Positions 44,261 to 55,131 of a stretch of DNA of 64,000 nucleotides are shown here, in pieces. The DNA lies in contig OY997656.1 in assembly GCA_963921795.1 (NCBI GenBank), positions 58,818,795-58,882,794 of the forward strand, given 5' to 3'. The notes below the pieces were generated by a model. The model searched no databases and was not told the DNA's origin. It was given only the letters and a program-made list of their open reading frames with translations. How positions within the stretch are numbered: position 1 is the first letter of the stretch; each line of letters begins with the position of its first letter. Origin of the DNA: Nannobrachium achirus (Eukaryota > Chordata > Actinopteri > Myctophiformes > Myctophidae). The position numbers and the translations under genes are program-made.

Positions 44261-44690
44261 CCCATTAAGATCTGGAATTATTTTATGCTTAAGCCTTTGA
44301 AAAATGGCAGATCGGTGCCGCGCTGCGAGCTTGTAGATCTGCTAATTTTGAAGAGATGCAAACTTTTCTATGCAAACTTTTGTAACTCAAATCTCAGCTT
44401 GTTCTCTGGGCGTCCCTGGAACAACATGTTTTGAGGCGGGGGTCCACGGCAAAATGCGTGTAATTTTTGGGGGTCCTTGACATGAAAACAGTTTGAGAAC
44501 CACTGATTTAGAAGAATGATTTAGAAGACATTTATAGAATTGGGTCAAAATACTGAAAAATTTGCACACACATTTTCACGATTTCTCAAAAATAGCAGAT
44601 GTACAAGCTCGCAGCGCGGCACTCGGTGCCGCGCTGCGAGCTTGCTATTTTTAAATAGCTAAAGCATAAAACAATAGTTAAAGTGGTTCA
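44261..44690 (+). mobile_element. Family PB (copy with two hairpins), right end lost
   Basis: CCCATTAAGATCTGGAATTA at the left, then hairpins at 44298-44350 (left arm lost) and 44584-44653 (right arm shortened), and a central 'gggggtccttgacatgaaaac'. The right end near 44690 is eroded. Confidence 0.7.
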
Positions 44691-44725
44691 AGTCTAGCGC
44701 CACGCATTCCACATTCTATAGAATA

Positions 44726-45187
44726 CAGGGGCAACTGGCGGCCCAGGGGCCACATGCGGCCCCCACCTCCACTTAATGCGGCCCGCAGGTTAATATCGGA
44801 AAACTAATAGACTTCAGGTATTCATTTATTTTCTAAACAAGCAAACATGACCCGCTTTAATTACTTCAGTCTATATTAGTAGCTTATTGACTTAGCACTA
44901 GTCTTTTTTTATGCCCAATATAATTCTATTTAAGTTCATAAAGTTGACATATATAACATTTTAAATTAAATATTTTCAGGGTTCAAATAAAAAAAATAGA
45001 CAAAAATAATTCAGGATTACAATAAAAAAATAGCAGATCTACAAGTTCAAAACACATCACACTGTGGCGTGTTTTGAGCTTGTAGATCGACTATTTTTGC
45101 GATTTTTGACTCTATATGCATTGTGGCCCTCTGGAGTGAGTGTGAAAATATAGTGGCCCTCTCCATCATCAAAGTTTCCCACCCCTG
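44726..45187 (-). mobile_element. hAT family H (copy 3), reversed
   Basis: CAGGGGCAACTGGCGGCCC at the left and AAAGTTTCCCACCCCTG at the right. TTCTATAG is present on both sides (44714-44721 with four extra bases, and 45188-45195). The hairpin at 45024-45100 has the core AGATCTACAAGTTCAAAACA. Confidence 0.82.
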
Positions 45188-45342
45188 TTCTATAGGGTTT
45201 AAGTGTTTTCATAATAACATGTCATCCTGCACTCCTCTCCCCGTCTCTCTTCACGGACCTGTCAGAATAAAACCAGAGGAAACAAGGCCTCAAAGCTCAG
45301 TAAATCCTCTCCAGGATGAACACCTCCCTCTGGGGAGCGTAG

Positions 45343-45858
45343 CAGTGGCGTGCGTCAGTTCAGAAAAAGCTAAGGTATGGCAACATGACTGGTGTCTTGC
45401 ACACGTGCAAAGACACCAGTCATGTTGCCATACCTTAGCAACAGGCATGATACATTTAATTTGAGTACATTTTATTTTTTTCCCCCCGTTTCTACAGTTT
45501 CTTGGGCTGGATATGGCAGCCTGGAACGGTTGTTCAAGTGCAGCTAAACTTGGCATGTTGGTAAACGTGCCACAATTAACAATAATGCATTGCACCTGTG
45601 CAGCTGACCTGCGGAACCTGGGAATATACCATTCTGTCAAGATGGGGAGAATATAATTATAATACCTTACGTTAAAGTGACCATTTTGTTAAATGTTGCA
45701 TTTGTAGTTATTTTACTGTAATTGAACAACATAATAACCAGCACAGATAGACAAAGAGACATTCATGGATTTATATTTAAAAGTAACTTTTATTTCCCCC
45801 CCCCTGGACCCAAGGTATGGCAGCTGCATACCCCTGCCATACCCAATTGACGCCCCTG
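45343..45858 (+). mobile_element. hAT family R with a different internal palindrome
   Basis: CAGTGGCGTGCGTCAGTTC at the left and CAATTGACGCCCCTG at the right. The 8-bp duplication is GAGCGTAG/GACCGTAG with one mismatch (45335-45342, 45859-45866). A 71-bp near-perfect palindrome (45369-45439, GCTAAGGTATGGCAACATGA ...) is unrelated to the common module. Confidence 0.85.
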
Positions 45859-46057
45859 GACCGTAGCAGTTCATGTATTGTTTTAATAAACAGTCCCACA
45901 GGTCAGCGGATGCACATCTTCAGATGTCATCAACCTGTCTGTGTGGTTTCCTGCTGCTCTTCCAGAGCATGGGCTGTCGTTGTCGTTGTATTGAGAGTGA
46001 GACGCTGTTCTGTAGCAGCTGCTACCGTGTGTTGAAGATGCACTATGAAGGGGACAG

Positions 46058-46453
46058 ACCAGTAAGACTCCCTAATCAGGAGATAAGTGACCGTCAGGTC
46101 GCATACACAAACTTTAGAAGGCAATCATAGCCAATCAGGAGGGAATATGGGAAATGGGACAGATCCATGTTGATGACATGACTTTAGAGATACTGTGTAC
46201 CGCTTTGTGTGATCTTAGGGCAAAAATCGGCCTGATGGTGGCGCTAGATGGGACAGATCCATGTTGATGACATGACTGTAGTGATATGTGTAGCGATTTG
46301 TGTGATTTTTTTTGGGCAAAATCTGTAGGAGCAGTGTCCAAAAATGTGTTTCGCAAGAATCTGCCTCATGGTGGCGCTAGAAAAGGGCCATGTGAGAAAT
46401 GAGGGATGGAGGTTGTGGTTTGGCAGCCAAGGAGTGTGTGTGTGTGTGCAAGA
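46058..46453 (+). mobile_element. Family G repeat (copy 4), internally duplicated
   Basis: ACCAGTAAGACTCCCTAATC start. The GGGACAGATCCATGTTGATG block occurs twice (46156 and 46251), with a 'tggtggcgctaga' after each. The right end is lost in a GT run. Confidence 0.7.
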
Positions 46454-47244
46454 ATATGTTGTAAAAGTAAATATTCTTGAAACTTTCGTATATTTCTTGA
46501 AAGTTTGATATATTCTAGATACATTGGACATTCGGTGAATTATTTCAAAGCTTTTTTTGTTAATTTTGTTTTCTTTTTTTTATGGCATACACTTACAGCT
46601 CATGAATATCAAAGGTCCATATTTCAAAATATTACAGTAGACTCAAAACAAGGATTTATAATAGAGAAATGTCAACCTGCTGAAGTCAGAGTTGCTTGAA
46701 GTCCAGTGGGAAGTTTCTGAAGTCAGTTAGGGTGCAATGCTGCAATGCTTTTTAACACAATATTTTAATTTTACACAATATTTTAATACGGGCAGTCAAC
46801 TGACAATATTTCAATTGTCAATTGAGATTGATCTGTATGTGTTGTGAAGGTGCTCTGTACAGGGTAGTCGTCATGACCTACTGTGAGCTTGTAGATCAGC
46901 TGTTTTCACTATAGTCTGGGACCCGGCGTGGACATATATAGTGTATATACTTGTACTAGTATAGAGCCTTGGGGAGCTCCTCAACAACCACACATGATTT
47001 AAGTGGTTAAACACTTTTAAGAATTCCATTGTGTTTTAAATCCTCCTCTGTTCACTAAATGACTCAATGTTCATCCATCAAGACTTTCTTCTCCCCTGAA
47101 AACCATCCATGTTTGAGCTTTCCAGCTTGGTTTCTCTGCTCTTATCTTTGCCCTCATTTAGCATCTCCATATATAGACGCTGGCAGGCAGATAACCTCGT
47201 ATCTCCATATATGGAACTTGTGTTTTCATAAACAAACTTCCTAC
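46454..47244. other. Intron sequence with one hairpin arm
   Basis: A single arm GTGAGCTTGTAGATCAGCTG lies at 46881-46900, followed by 'ttttcactatagtctgggacc' as in family A right halves. The rest has no gene. Confidence 0.45.
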
Positions 47245-47766
47245 TTGGGCATTCACCAAATATTCGAATATTCGAATATCAAAGTCACTCTTCGACGTGG
47301 TTCACCGAAGTCGATATATTATATATATATATTTTTTCTCTTTGAAAAATATATTTTATAAAGCTTGGCTAGATAGGAAGTCATAAGCATGAGTTGTCAA
47401 TGCCCCTGGTGGATGAATTTGTCAATGCTCTATACCAGGGGTTCTCAAACCTTTTTAGGCTGTGACCCCCAAAATAAACATATTTGAACTGGGGACCCCC
47501 ACCCTGACAAGCACTTGGAATTGTAGGTATTACATTTAATGTGACTCGGTTCTGCAGATAAATAATGTGAAAATAGCAGATCTACATGCTCACAACGCCT
47601 CGCGTTGCCAGGCGTTGTGAGCATGTAGATCTGCTATTTTCACAATGTTCGCCTCTTGTTTACTTATTATTTGACAGTTTGGCCAGTCCTGTTGAATATT
47701 CCACTATTTGAATACTTTGAGGTTGAATAATTCGAGTACTAAAAATCACTATTTGTGAATGCCCTA
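47245..47766 (-). mobile_element. hAT family I (copy 3) with family A nested
   Basis: TTGGGCATTCACCAAATATT at the left and TTTGTGAATGCCCTA at the right. The duplication is CTTCCTAC/CTCCCTAC with one mismatch (47237-47244, 47767-47774). The inside holds the reversed right half of A: 'aggggttctcaaacctttttag' near 47438, then an intact hairpin at 47567-47648. Confidence 0.88.
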
Positions 47767-47804
47767 CTCCCTACTTGATCTAAACCACAGCGTCAAACAG
47801 ACGC

Positions 47805-48142
47805 TACAACATTTTACATGACGATTAATTGTCACTAATACTTGTGATTAACAATTTAATTGTGTTTTTGTCGTTGACAATTACATTTCTGTTTGGCTTT
47901 TAGGCTTTGAAGTTGCACATGGCAGATAAAGAAATTACAGACATATTTGACAACTTTATACTTAAAAAATGAACATTGATAGTGGAAATGGCTCACAACG
48001 CGCATTGTGAGCTTGTAGATCTGCTATTCCCACTATTTTTGAACATGTTTGAAAACTTTGAATATATAGGAACATTTGTCAACATGGAAACAACAACAAA
48101 ATAATTGTGATTTGACGATTATGTAATAATTTTGACAGGCCT
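47805..48142 (-). mobile_element. hAT family C (copy 4), reversed
   Basis: ACATTTTACATGACGATTAA at the left (terminal bases lost) and AATAATTTTGACAGGCCTA at the right. The hairpin at 47981-48035 has a shortened left arm. Confidence 0.78.
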
Positions 48143-48297
48143 AACAAACCCATCAAAAGTAGCAGATCTACAAGCTCAAAACCGTTTCAAGCTTGTAGAT
48201 CTGCTACTTTGTTTGACGCTTTTGAATTTGAATCGTTGAGAAAGTGTCAGTCTTTGGACATATGAGGTTTTCCCCCCGACAGAGTGGATATTTATTA
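48143..48297 (+). repeat. Compact hairpin module plus family B-like end
   Basis: The hairpin at 48153-48217 (CAAAAGTAGCAGATCTACAA ... TTGTAGATCTGCTACTTTG) is followed by GGACATATGAGGTTTTCCCC and 'ccgacagagtgga', resembling the B right end. Confidence 0.65.
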
Positions 48298-48534
48298 TCC
48301 TATGAATTATGCATCCGTTTAATCCTCCAAGAACTTGTGTTATAATCCGGCGTGGATCCGCTGGAGAGCGAGACGCCAAAACGCAGCGCGACCGAAGAAC
48401 CAGGCGCGCCAGTCAGGGTTGCTTCTATCCTCTTTGATGGTGTTAGGGAGGGGAGGAGCGCTTGTTACGCACGACCCAGCGTCCCTGAGTAGCGCTACTC
48501 GCCCTCGTTCACTACGGCTGCAGGCGTTTTCTCT

Positions 48535-48536
<2 letters not shown>

Positions 48537-48600
<64 letters not shown>
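48537..48600 (+). repeat. (GT)n microsatellite
   Basis: About 62 bp of GT repeat. Confidence 0.97.
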
Positions 48601-48603
<3 letters not shown>

Positions 48604-48824
48604 TTACGGTTGTTGCCAACCATCCTTTGAAATACAAAATCGTCCCTTATATTATTTGGAAAATAAAAACAAAAAATGTGTTTATTTAAATGTGTAGACA
48701 CTTTTACCAGATACACATACAGAGACACACAGCCCTGACGAATGACCATAACAGCTCTGTATCTCTGACAGTGTACAAATGGAACCAAATGGACCCTTAC
48801 GGGACCATTTGGTTCCATTTGTAC

Positions 48825-49830
48825 TAGTGATGCACGGATAGGCTTTTGAGGTCATCTGAATTCATCCGCGCAAATTCATTATCTGCCCATTATCCAACCA
48901 CATTAATTATATTATCCAATTTATATGTCCGCATCCATCCTCATCCGCGTCTTCCATAGTGTATGTCAAATTATTATTGTTTTCTGGTATTCCCAGACAT
49001 GCATTGATTTAGCCTACGGAATGTCTGTTCGTTTTTTTGTGCTGCGCTGCGCTGATAGTCAGACACACACACAGAGTGAGAGAGAGAGAGAGCAAAAGAG
49101 AGACGCACACACAGCTTGTTAGTGGGAAGTTTAACTCACCTATACTTTGCAATATGTGCAAGGGATCTAAGAAAGAGATTAAACTTTTTAGTGCAGCGCT
49201 ACTATTAGACGTAAGGTATATGAGACGCGCCGAGGCATGCCGTGATGTTGATCCGATGCCTTTAAGTGGTCGCAGCTGTTTCGTTTTATTGTGGACTGGA
49301 CATTTAAAATGAACAAATTATACCTACAAAATAACACACTCACACAGACACAAGCATTCAGCAACTTGGCTTTTTACTGATAGATATATTATGTCATAAT
49401 TTATTTCCTGCATCATTTCATCCGCGGTTATCCAGAATTAATTCATAATTCTACCACTTTTTGTGGTCACATGTTCAGATACTGGATTCTGATTGGCTTA
49501 AAACAGTGGTAAATCAGTCAACAACCTTGAGTTGGCTCATGGACCCCGCCAACTGTTGTGTTGCAGTTGATTGTAACTAAATAACCTTGCAAGTTACAAC
49601 TGTGTTTTCTTTCATTTATATGGTAGAAGTGGTAGAAAAGCAATTTACCATTCGAGGGTCGTGGGTTGTTGGCTGATTTACCACTGTTTCAGGGTTGTTT
49701 GGTCACAACCCTGAAACAGTGGTAAATCAGCCAACAACCCACTCCCTCTCATTGTAAATGGCTTACTTCTATTTGATTGATCCAAATCCGCCTGCACCGC
49801 ACGGCTAAAACCGCCATCTGCGCATCACTA
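48825..49830 (+). mobile_element. hAT family Q (1.0 kb)
   Basis: TAGTGATGCACGGATAGGC at the left and CATCTGCGCATCACTA at the right, with a perfect 8-bp duplication ATTTGTAC (48817-48824, 49831-49838). 'atccgc' repeats occur subterminally. It contains a large palindrome at 49661-49742. No ORF with transposase features. Confidence 0.92.
49661..49742. repeat. 38-bp-arm palindrome inside Q
   Basis: Perfect arms (GTGGGTTGTTGGCTGATTTA ... and complement) around a 6-bp spacer. Weaker symmetry continues about 20 bp outward. Unrelated to the common module. Confidence 0.9.
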
Positions 49831-49905
49831 ATTTGTACCCTCTCAGAGTTAAGGGGGTCCTTCCTTGCAAATAGAACATGTGAGGACTGCTGTCCTAGTT
49901 GGACT

Positions 49906-50498
49906 CCTAATTATGCCATGGCAATCGATGGCATGTGTGGCGGGGCACTGTGCCACTGTGCCACAGTGGCCTCAATGCCCCAGCTGACTGGACCACTTTC
50001 TACATCCACTGGCTTTGATTGGTGCAGGGCTGAGCATTGATCGCATTGTAAATACCATCACTTATTTATTAGGACTGCAGATGGTCTACATTGAAGCATC
50101 CTTAATCCTTAAATTACCCTTTTTTGTTTGACATTTTCCAAAGTTCTACCAGTTCACGGTGCCATGTTAAATGTATTACATTTGTATCCCACGATTCACA
50201 CAATTTTTGTAACCCATTTTTCACCCAGTGCCAACTGGTCTAAGCTGTAATCCTGGTCTCTGCTCTCCCTCTGCCAGCCTGGGGAGAGCCCTGCACTGAG
50301 CTCATGCTTCATTCAGTGCATGAGGAGTGAGCAGGCCGCTTCGTATCGCCTGACAGTAGGGAGCTTCCCCGGTTGGACGTAGTAGCGCGTGGAAGGAACA
50401 TGTTATTCAGTGAGCTTGTTATAGAGCGTCGCAGCGGAAGTGGTTTCTTGGTGCCACTAAATATTCCCCATTCTTTTTGCCCATAGACTTTTACACAA
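49906..50498. other. Intron sequence, nothing recognised
   Basis: About 590 bp with no gene or repeat that I can support. Confidence 0.35.
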
Positions 50499-50730
50499 AT
50501 ATTTATTACAGTTATGTTAAGCCTCGAACCAAGCCATCCAGGATGGCAGTGAATCATGAACATACAACCTTTGTTTCTATGAAAAGAACATTTTGAAAAT
50601 CGCTAAAAAAGGGTAGTTATCAAATAATGTAATATTAAAATATGTTTTCAGATTGGATCAAAGGTTGTATGGTCATGATTCACTGCCATCCTGGATGGCT
50701 TGGTTTGAGGCTTAACATAATTGTTATAAA
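50499..50730. mobile_element. Long inverted repeat (fold-back), about 70-bp arms
   Basis: 50499-50572 and 50660-50730 are inverted copies (AGCCATCCAGGATGGCAGTG in the left arm) separated by about 90 bp. Arms are roughly 95% alike. It is probably a fold-back transposon; no target duplication was read. Confidence 0.75.
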
Positions 50731-50793
50731 TACAAATATAAAAAAAAACTTTTGGGAACCTCTGATGTATCTACCCTCTGTGTCATGACAGAG

Positions 50794-50985
<192 letters not shown>

Positions 50986-51366
50986 CTAGTATTCACCTCC
51001 TCCTGCTTGGTGTAACAAAGCCCATAATGAGATAATGACAGGCTACTGTTACACATGTTGACTCTATGACTCCAGGAGGTGTAGCCTCATAAGTCCATGT
51101 GAAGCCTGGAGGTGTTTTCTCCCCTTTGTGTTCCCTGTGCTTCTGTCTGTCTGTCCGCCTTCAATTTGTAGCGTTTAGCATACCTGTGTTTTTGTTCTTA
51201 AACGATGAATGAGCGTTTTAAAAACCCTCACTCAACAGCGGTGTTGTGGTTTCCACTACCTTTTATCCTGCTGTCTGGCCCATCAATCAACAGCCCATTA
51301 TGTCACCATGAAATACCATCTTTAAAAAAGACAACATTCTATGATCCTTCTAAACCCTGCTAGGAC

Positions 51367-51852
51367 GCGACCGTGGTTTTTCCCGGTGAACCTGAGCGCA
51401 ACGGTGGTGGCCGATGGGCAAGGAGGGTTGAGAGCTTATGAGAAACAACTAAAATATGACCTTAAAACCTGGTGAAAACAGTTGTGTGCATTATGGAAGA
51501 TGACGATAAAGGAAATCATTAAATGGAAAACACTGAATTAACTTCTGAAAATGCTTCTAATCTAAGCCTACACTAACCTACTATAAAAGTGCCTCATGTG
51601 ACTAATTGTGGTTGTAAACAATAACACAGACAATATACATTTCTAGGAAGAAGAGGTTATCATCATGGCCCCAAATAACTTTTAAATATCTTGCAATTGG
51701 CGACGAGTCTCTTACGAAATCAGCAAGAGTGCCTCTCATTTCATAAAGCTATATTATAACCTCTCCATCATCAGCAACAGTCAGTGTGTGTGTTCCCCAC
51801 ACTCCCGCGGCCCCACCGTTGCACTCAGGTTCACCGGGAAAACGGCGGTCGC
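51367..51852. mobile_element. TIR element with ~37-bp ends, family T
   Basis: 51367-51404 (GCGACCGTGGTTTTTCCCGG, 'tgaacctgag') is the inverse of 51814-51852 with about four differences. There is no ORF and no shared hairpin. The target duplication is unclear. Confidence 0.65.
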
Positions 51853-51955
51853 TGCTGGGACTTGTCTGGACGGGAGCCAGTGGGAAACGTCTTAGGTTTA
51901 AAGCCTGTTAAGAAGTAGTCCTGATGGCAGGAGGATAACAGAGAGATGGAGAGAT

Positions 51956-52388
51956 TAGGGATGGGATGATATGAAAATGTCACATCTAGATTATTGTGAC
52001 AAAATAAATAGCGATTTACGATATTATCGTGATAATCAAAATCCATTATCCTGGGGTGGAACATTTGCCAAACATTTGCCAACATTTGCCAAACATTTGC
52101 CAAAATGCGCTGCGACGCATTGTGAACTTGTAGATATTTTTTGGCAAAGACATAAACTGTTTTTGGCAAAGACTTTCAAAAGACTGTATCAAGTACATAC
52201 ATTATAAGTACCTTTGACCAATTCTAGAGGGTTAAAGTGGTAGTGGCAGCTCAGCAAATAAAAGGTGAATTGATCCCAGTGCATGACGGAGGACGATATC
52301 TCGATAAATTAAATCTCCACAATACGATTATTGTGAGTGTTTTTTTTTATCACAATAAACGATAATATCGCGTATCGTCCCATCCCTG
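51956..52388 (+). mobile_element. hAT family K (copy 2)
   Basis: TAGGGATGGGATGATATGAA at the left and ATATCGCGTATCGTCCCATC at the right, then CCTG. An 8-bp duplication GGAGAGAT (51948-51955, 52389-52396) is perfect. The hairpin at 52070-52146 is decayed: 'ttgccaaa' is amplified three to four times and only TTGTGAACTTGTAGAT remains of the core. Confidence 0.9.
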
Positions 52389-52455
52389 GGAGAGATGGAC
52401 GAATAGAAACGGAACACTTTCTGTTGTTATTACCACAGGCAAGGCACAGACGTGT

Positions 52456-52458
<3 letters not shown>

Positions 52459-52490
<32 letters not shown>

Positions 52491-52546
52491 GGGGGGGTGT
52501 TAAGTTCGACAGTGTGCGTGCGTGCGTGTGTGCGTGCGTGCGTGCG
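52459..52546 (+). repeat. GT and GTGC simple repeats
   Basis: (GT)n at 52459-52488, a G run, then (GTGC)n at 52515-52546. Confidence 0.92.
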
Positions 52547-52634
52547 TTGCCTACAGTGTTTTTCCATCGGGCAGCAGCTATTGATCAGGGTTGGCTATTG
52601 ATCGGTCCTGCTGGTTCTATCTGGTGCTAAACTG

Positions 52635-52902
52635 CTATGTCGTCACTGTCGGGCAGAAACCTCGTATCTCCAAGTTTCAAATTTGTAAATGTTTTCGCAA
52701 AGCAAAGCCCTGCTTCATCACACAAGGCCGTCGCACAAAAGTTGTGAAAACAGCTGATCTACAAGCACACAACGCCTCGCGGGTGCGAGGCGTTGTGTGC
52801 TTGTAGATCGGCCGTTTTCACTAGTTTAAATCATTTTAAAAATGATACATATAAAACAAACAGTTTTGGACATACAAGGTTTCCACCCGACAGCGACGAT
52901 AT
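52635..52902 (-). mobile_element. Family B TIR element (copy 2), stand-alone
   Basis: TATGTCGTCACTGTCGGGC at the left and CCACCCGACAGCGACGATAT at the right. The intact hairpin at 52742-52823 has the core GATCTACAAGCACACAACGC. No family E ends surround it. Confidence 0.78.
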
Positions 52903-52981
52903 ATTTGTTCAAACGGTGCCAGAACTCACAATGTCCAAGACAATTTTGTTTTGTTGCTGAGGTCCAATGTGAACTGTGTAC

Positions 52982-53029
52982 CTGTACTGTACTGTACTGT
53001 ACTGTACTGTACTGTACTGTACTGTGCTG
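52982..53029 (+). repeat. (TACTG)n pentanucleotide repeat
   Basis: Nine units of CTGTA. Confidence 0.95.
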
Positions 53030-53074
53030 CCAGTGCTGCCTGACTTGGTGCTGATTGTAAACTGTTCCACAGAT

Positions 53075-53118
53075 ACATATTGTGAAAATAGATGATCTAC
53101 AAGCTCACAACGCCTCAG
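53075..53118. repeat. Hairpin module, left arm only
   Basis: ATTGTGAAAATAGATGATCT and ACAAGCTCACAACGCCTC without a right arm; outer arm as in family A. Confidence 0.7.
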
Positions 53119-53309
53119 CCTCATACGATCAAGTATACAGTATATGGCTTAAATGGTGTTATCGGTCGGTGTTTTGGTGTGGCAAGATTACATGATAAAT
53201 AGATTGTATTTCAAATGATGTATTGTTTTTTTATTTTAAGTTTTTGTAATTCACAGATTATTTGAAACCCCTTTCAACCTGGCGTCTCTGTTTTGCGCAT
53301 GTAGTTTAA

Positions 53310-53862
53310 CTCATTGAGTGCCAGCCTATCACCACTAGAGGGCGCCCAGTGACCAGAGAATAATAGAGATATGCTGGTAATGCATGCCCAAGCCCTGGAG
53401 CCATGACTTTTTTTACAAAGGAAAGGACACTTTCCTTTGTGCATGTACAGGAAGAGGATGAAGTTAGCTTGAAGTTAGCTATTGGCTACCAAGCATTTTA
53501 GAAGCCTTATTTTCGTCAACTTAGCCATGATTAAACCTTGCACACCTCATGCATGGGAAAAAAACAGAGAAGAATGAGCTCTAAAAAATCCAATGCAATC
53601 CTGGATTGCATTGGAGTGGATTTGTGCAGTTTGTTCACAGCTTTCAAACAAAAAAATCCGATTGGAAATCCGTTCAGGCATTCTTGAGATAATCGCCATT
53701 ATGTTTTACATGTAATGTAAACAAAAATGGCTGCCCTGTATGTTAGATGGGGTTGTATGGGGGTGGAACATGCAAAATCGCGATTGAAATCATGTTCACC
53801 AGATTTGATGGGGTCCAAAAAAAAAAAAAAAAAATTCAAAAAAATTTTTTTCAAAAAAAAAA

Positions 53863-53903
<41 letters not shown>

Positions 53904-53977
53904 CCGAACTTGTTCGGGATCGGCACACTACGATACGCTAATAAAGCCGAACTAGTTCGGGATTGGCACTCAATGAG
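53310..53977 (+). mobile_element. Second piggyBac-like MITE family (X)
   Basis: TTAA (53306-53309) CTCATTGAGTGCCA at the left and TTGGCACTCAATGAG TTAA (53978-53981) at the right. 'aagccgaact(t/a)gttcggga' occurs twice near the right end. An A/T homopolymer tract at 53818-53900 could form a stem. No shared hairpin and no transposase ORF. Confidence 0.88.
53332..53345 (+). promoter_or_regulatory. CTCF-like motif in piggyBac-like element X
   Basis: CCACTAGAGGGCGC matches CCASYAGRKGGCRS at all 14 positions. It lies 22 bp inside the element's left end. Confidence 0.5.
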
Positions 53978-54234
53978 TTAAAAACAACGGTCAAAAATAA
54001 GTAAATCATCAAGAGCGATATTAAGCCGATCTACTATAAATCTGCTTATAGGGATGGTTATATTACTGTTATTGTATATTTGCGCTTCATATCATATATC
54101 AGCGACATATTAATGACCAGGCAGTGCAGGTCAAAGACCAAGCGAATACTGGAGGACAATAGCCAGCCGGCACATGGACATACTGTAACTATACTTATAT
54201 ATGGACACCTAGAATGGGCTTTCTTATCTATCAC

Positions 54235-54845
54235 TAGCCATGTTTCCATAAACTTATTCGAACTAGAGAAGCGAATGATCAGAAATGCGTATTAAGACAA
54301 AGTGAATTTAGCCCATTTGCGGGTGTCATTCGAATTAGCGACGGTCGCATGGGTTGACAGAGTGCTCATCCTGCAAGTTTCAGCGTCCTCTGGAAGGTGG
54401 CCGATCTGCAAGCTCACAGCGCAGCGCTGAGACGCGGATGCGAGCTGCTGTGAGCTTGTAGATCGGCCACTTTTGGGACGCAACACCTTGCGATGAGGAA
54501 GGGTTACCCACGGATGGCTTGACTCCGGGAGGTGAAAACGGGAGGAATTGTCACTCGGTCCGTGTCACTCCGTGTGTAACAAACAACCGTTGTTTACAGG
54601 AGAAAGTGTTAAGTTGGAGGACGATATGGACCCAGAACGTCATAATGTATTCGCATTTATTGTCTGACCCATTTCCATTCACAAATGCACATTTAGTTTA
54701 TTCGATAAAGCCTCAAAATCCACCTCCTCCAAGCGGATAATTTCTTTTGCGGATAATGAAAGTTTATTCGCATTTTGAAGTGTTTCCATAAAAAGATTTT
54801 GCGAATAAGCCATAAATGCGCATTATGAGGCTTTATGGAAACTTA
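54235..54845 (+). mobile_element. Element family U with hairpin
   Basis: TAGCCATGTTTCCATAAACT at the left and GCTTTATGGAAACTTA at the right are inverted ends with 'ttattcg' subterminal repeats. The hairpin at 54395-54475 has arms GGTGGCCGATCTGCAAGCTC and its near complement. The duplication is not clear. Confidence 0.7.
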
Positions 54846-55131
54846 TGTGGACTGAAAATGGAGTAACATGCTCCTATGTGCTTTAGGGGTTGATTATCTA
54901 ACTATTTTAGTCTACCCCTGTTTGTCTTGTTTTATTGATTACCATCTGTGGGGCTGATCTGTATGCATTCTTTTAATTGTATGTGACGAATACAGGTTGA
55001 TTGATTGATACAGTATATGCACAGGTTCATGTCAAATTGTTGAAAAAAACAGTGTGCTGAGAAACATGCATTGAAATGTTTGCATTTTGTAGCAATGCTA
55101 TTGAAATGCAACCCCATTTGTTCTGGTGGCA

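Larger units (their letters stand above)
48735..49905 (-). mobile_element. hAT family P relic split by element Q
   Basis: 48735-48824 and 49831-49905 are P sequence ('agctctgta', ACCAAATGGACCCTTACGG, then 'cctctcagagttaaggg'). Element Q occupies the middle. Confidence 0.6.

Noticed and set aside
45123-45640. Frames of about 115 codons on both strands around 45370-45440
   Set aside because: They cross the perfect palindrome of hAT R, so both strands read the same peptide; not a gene.
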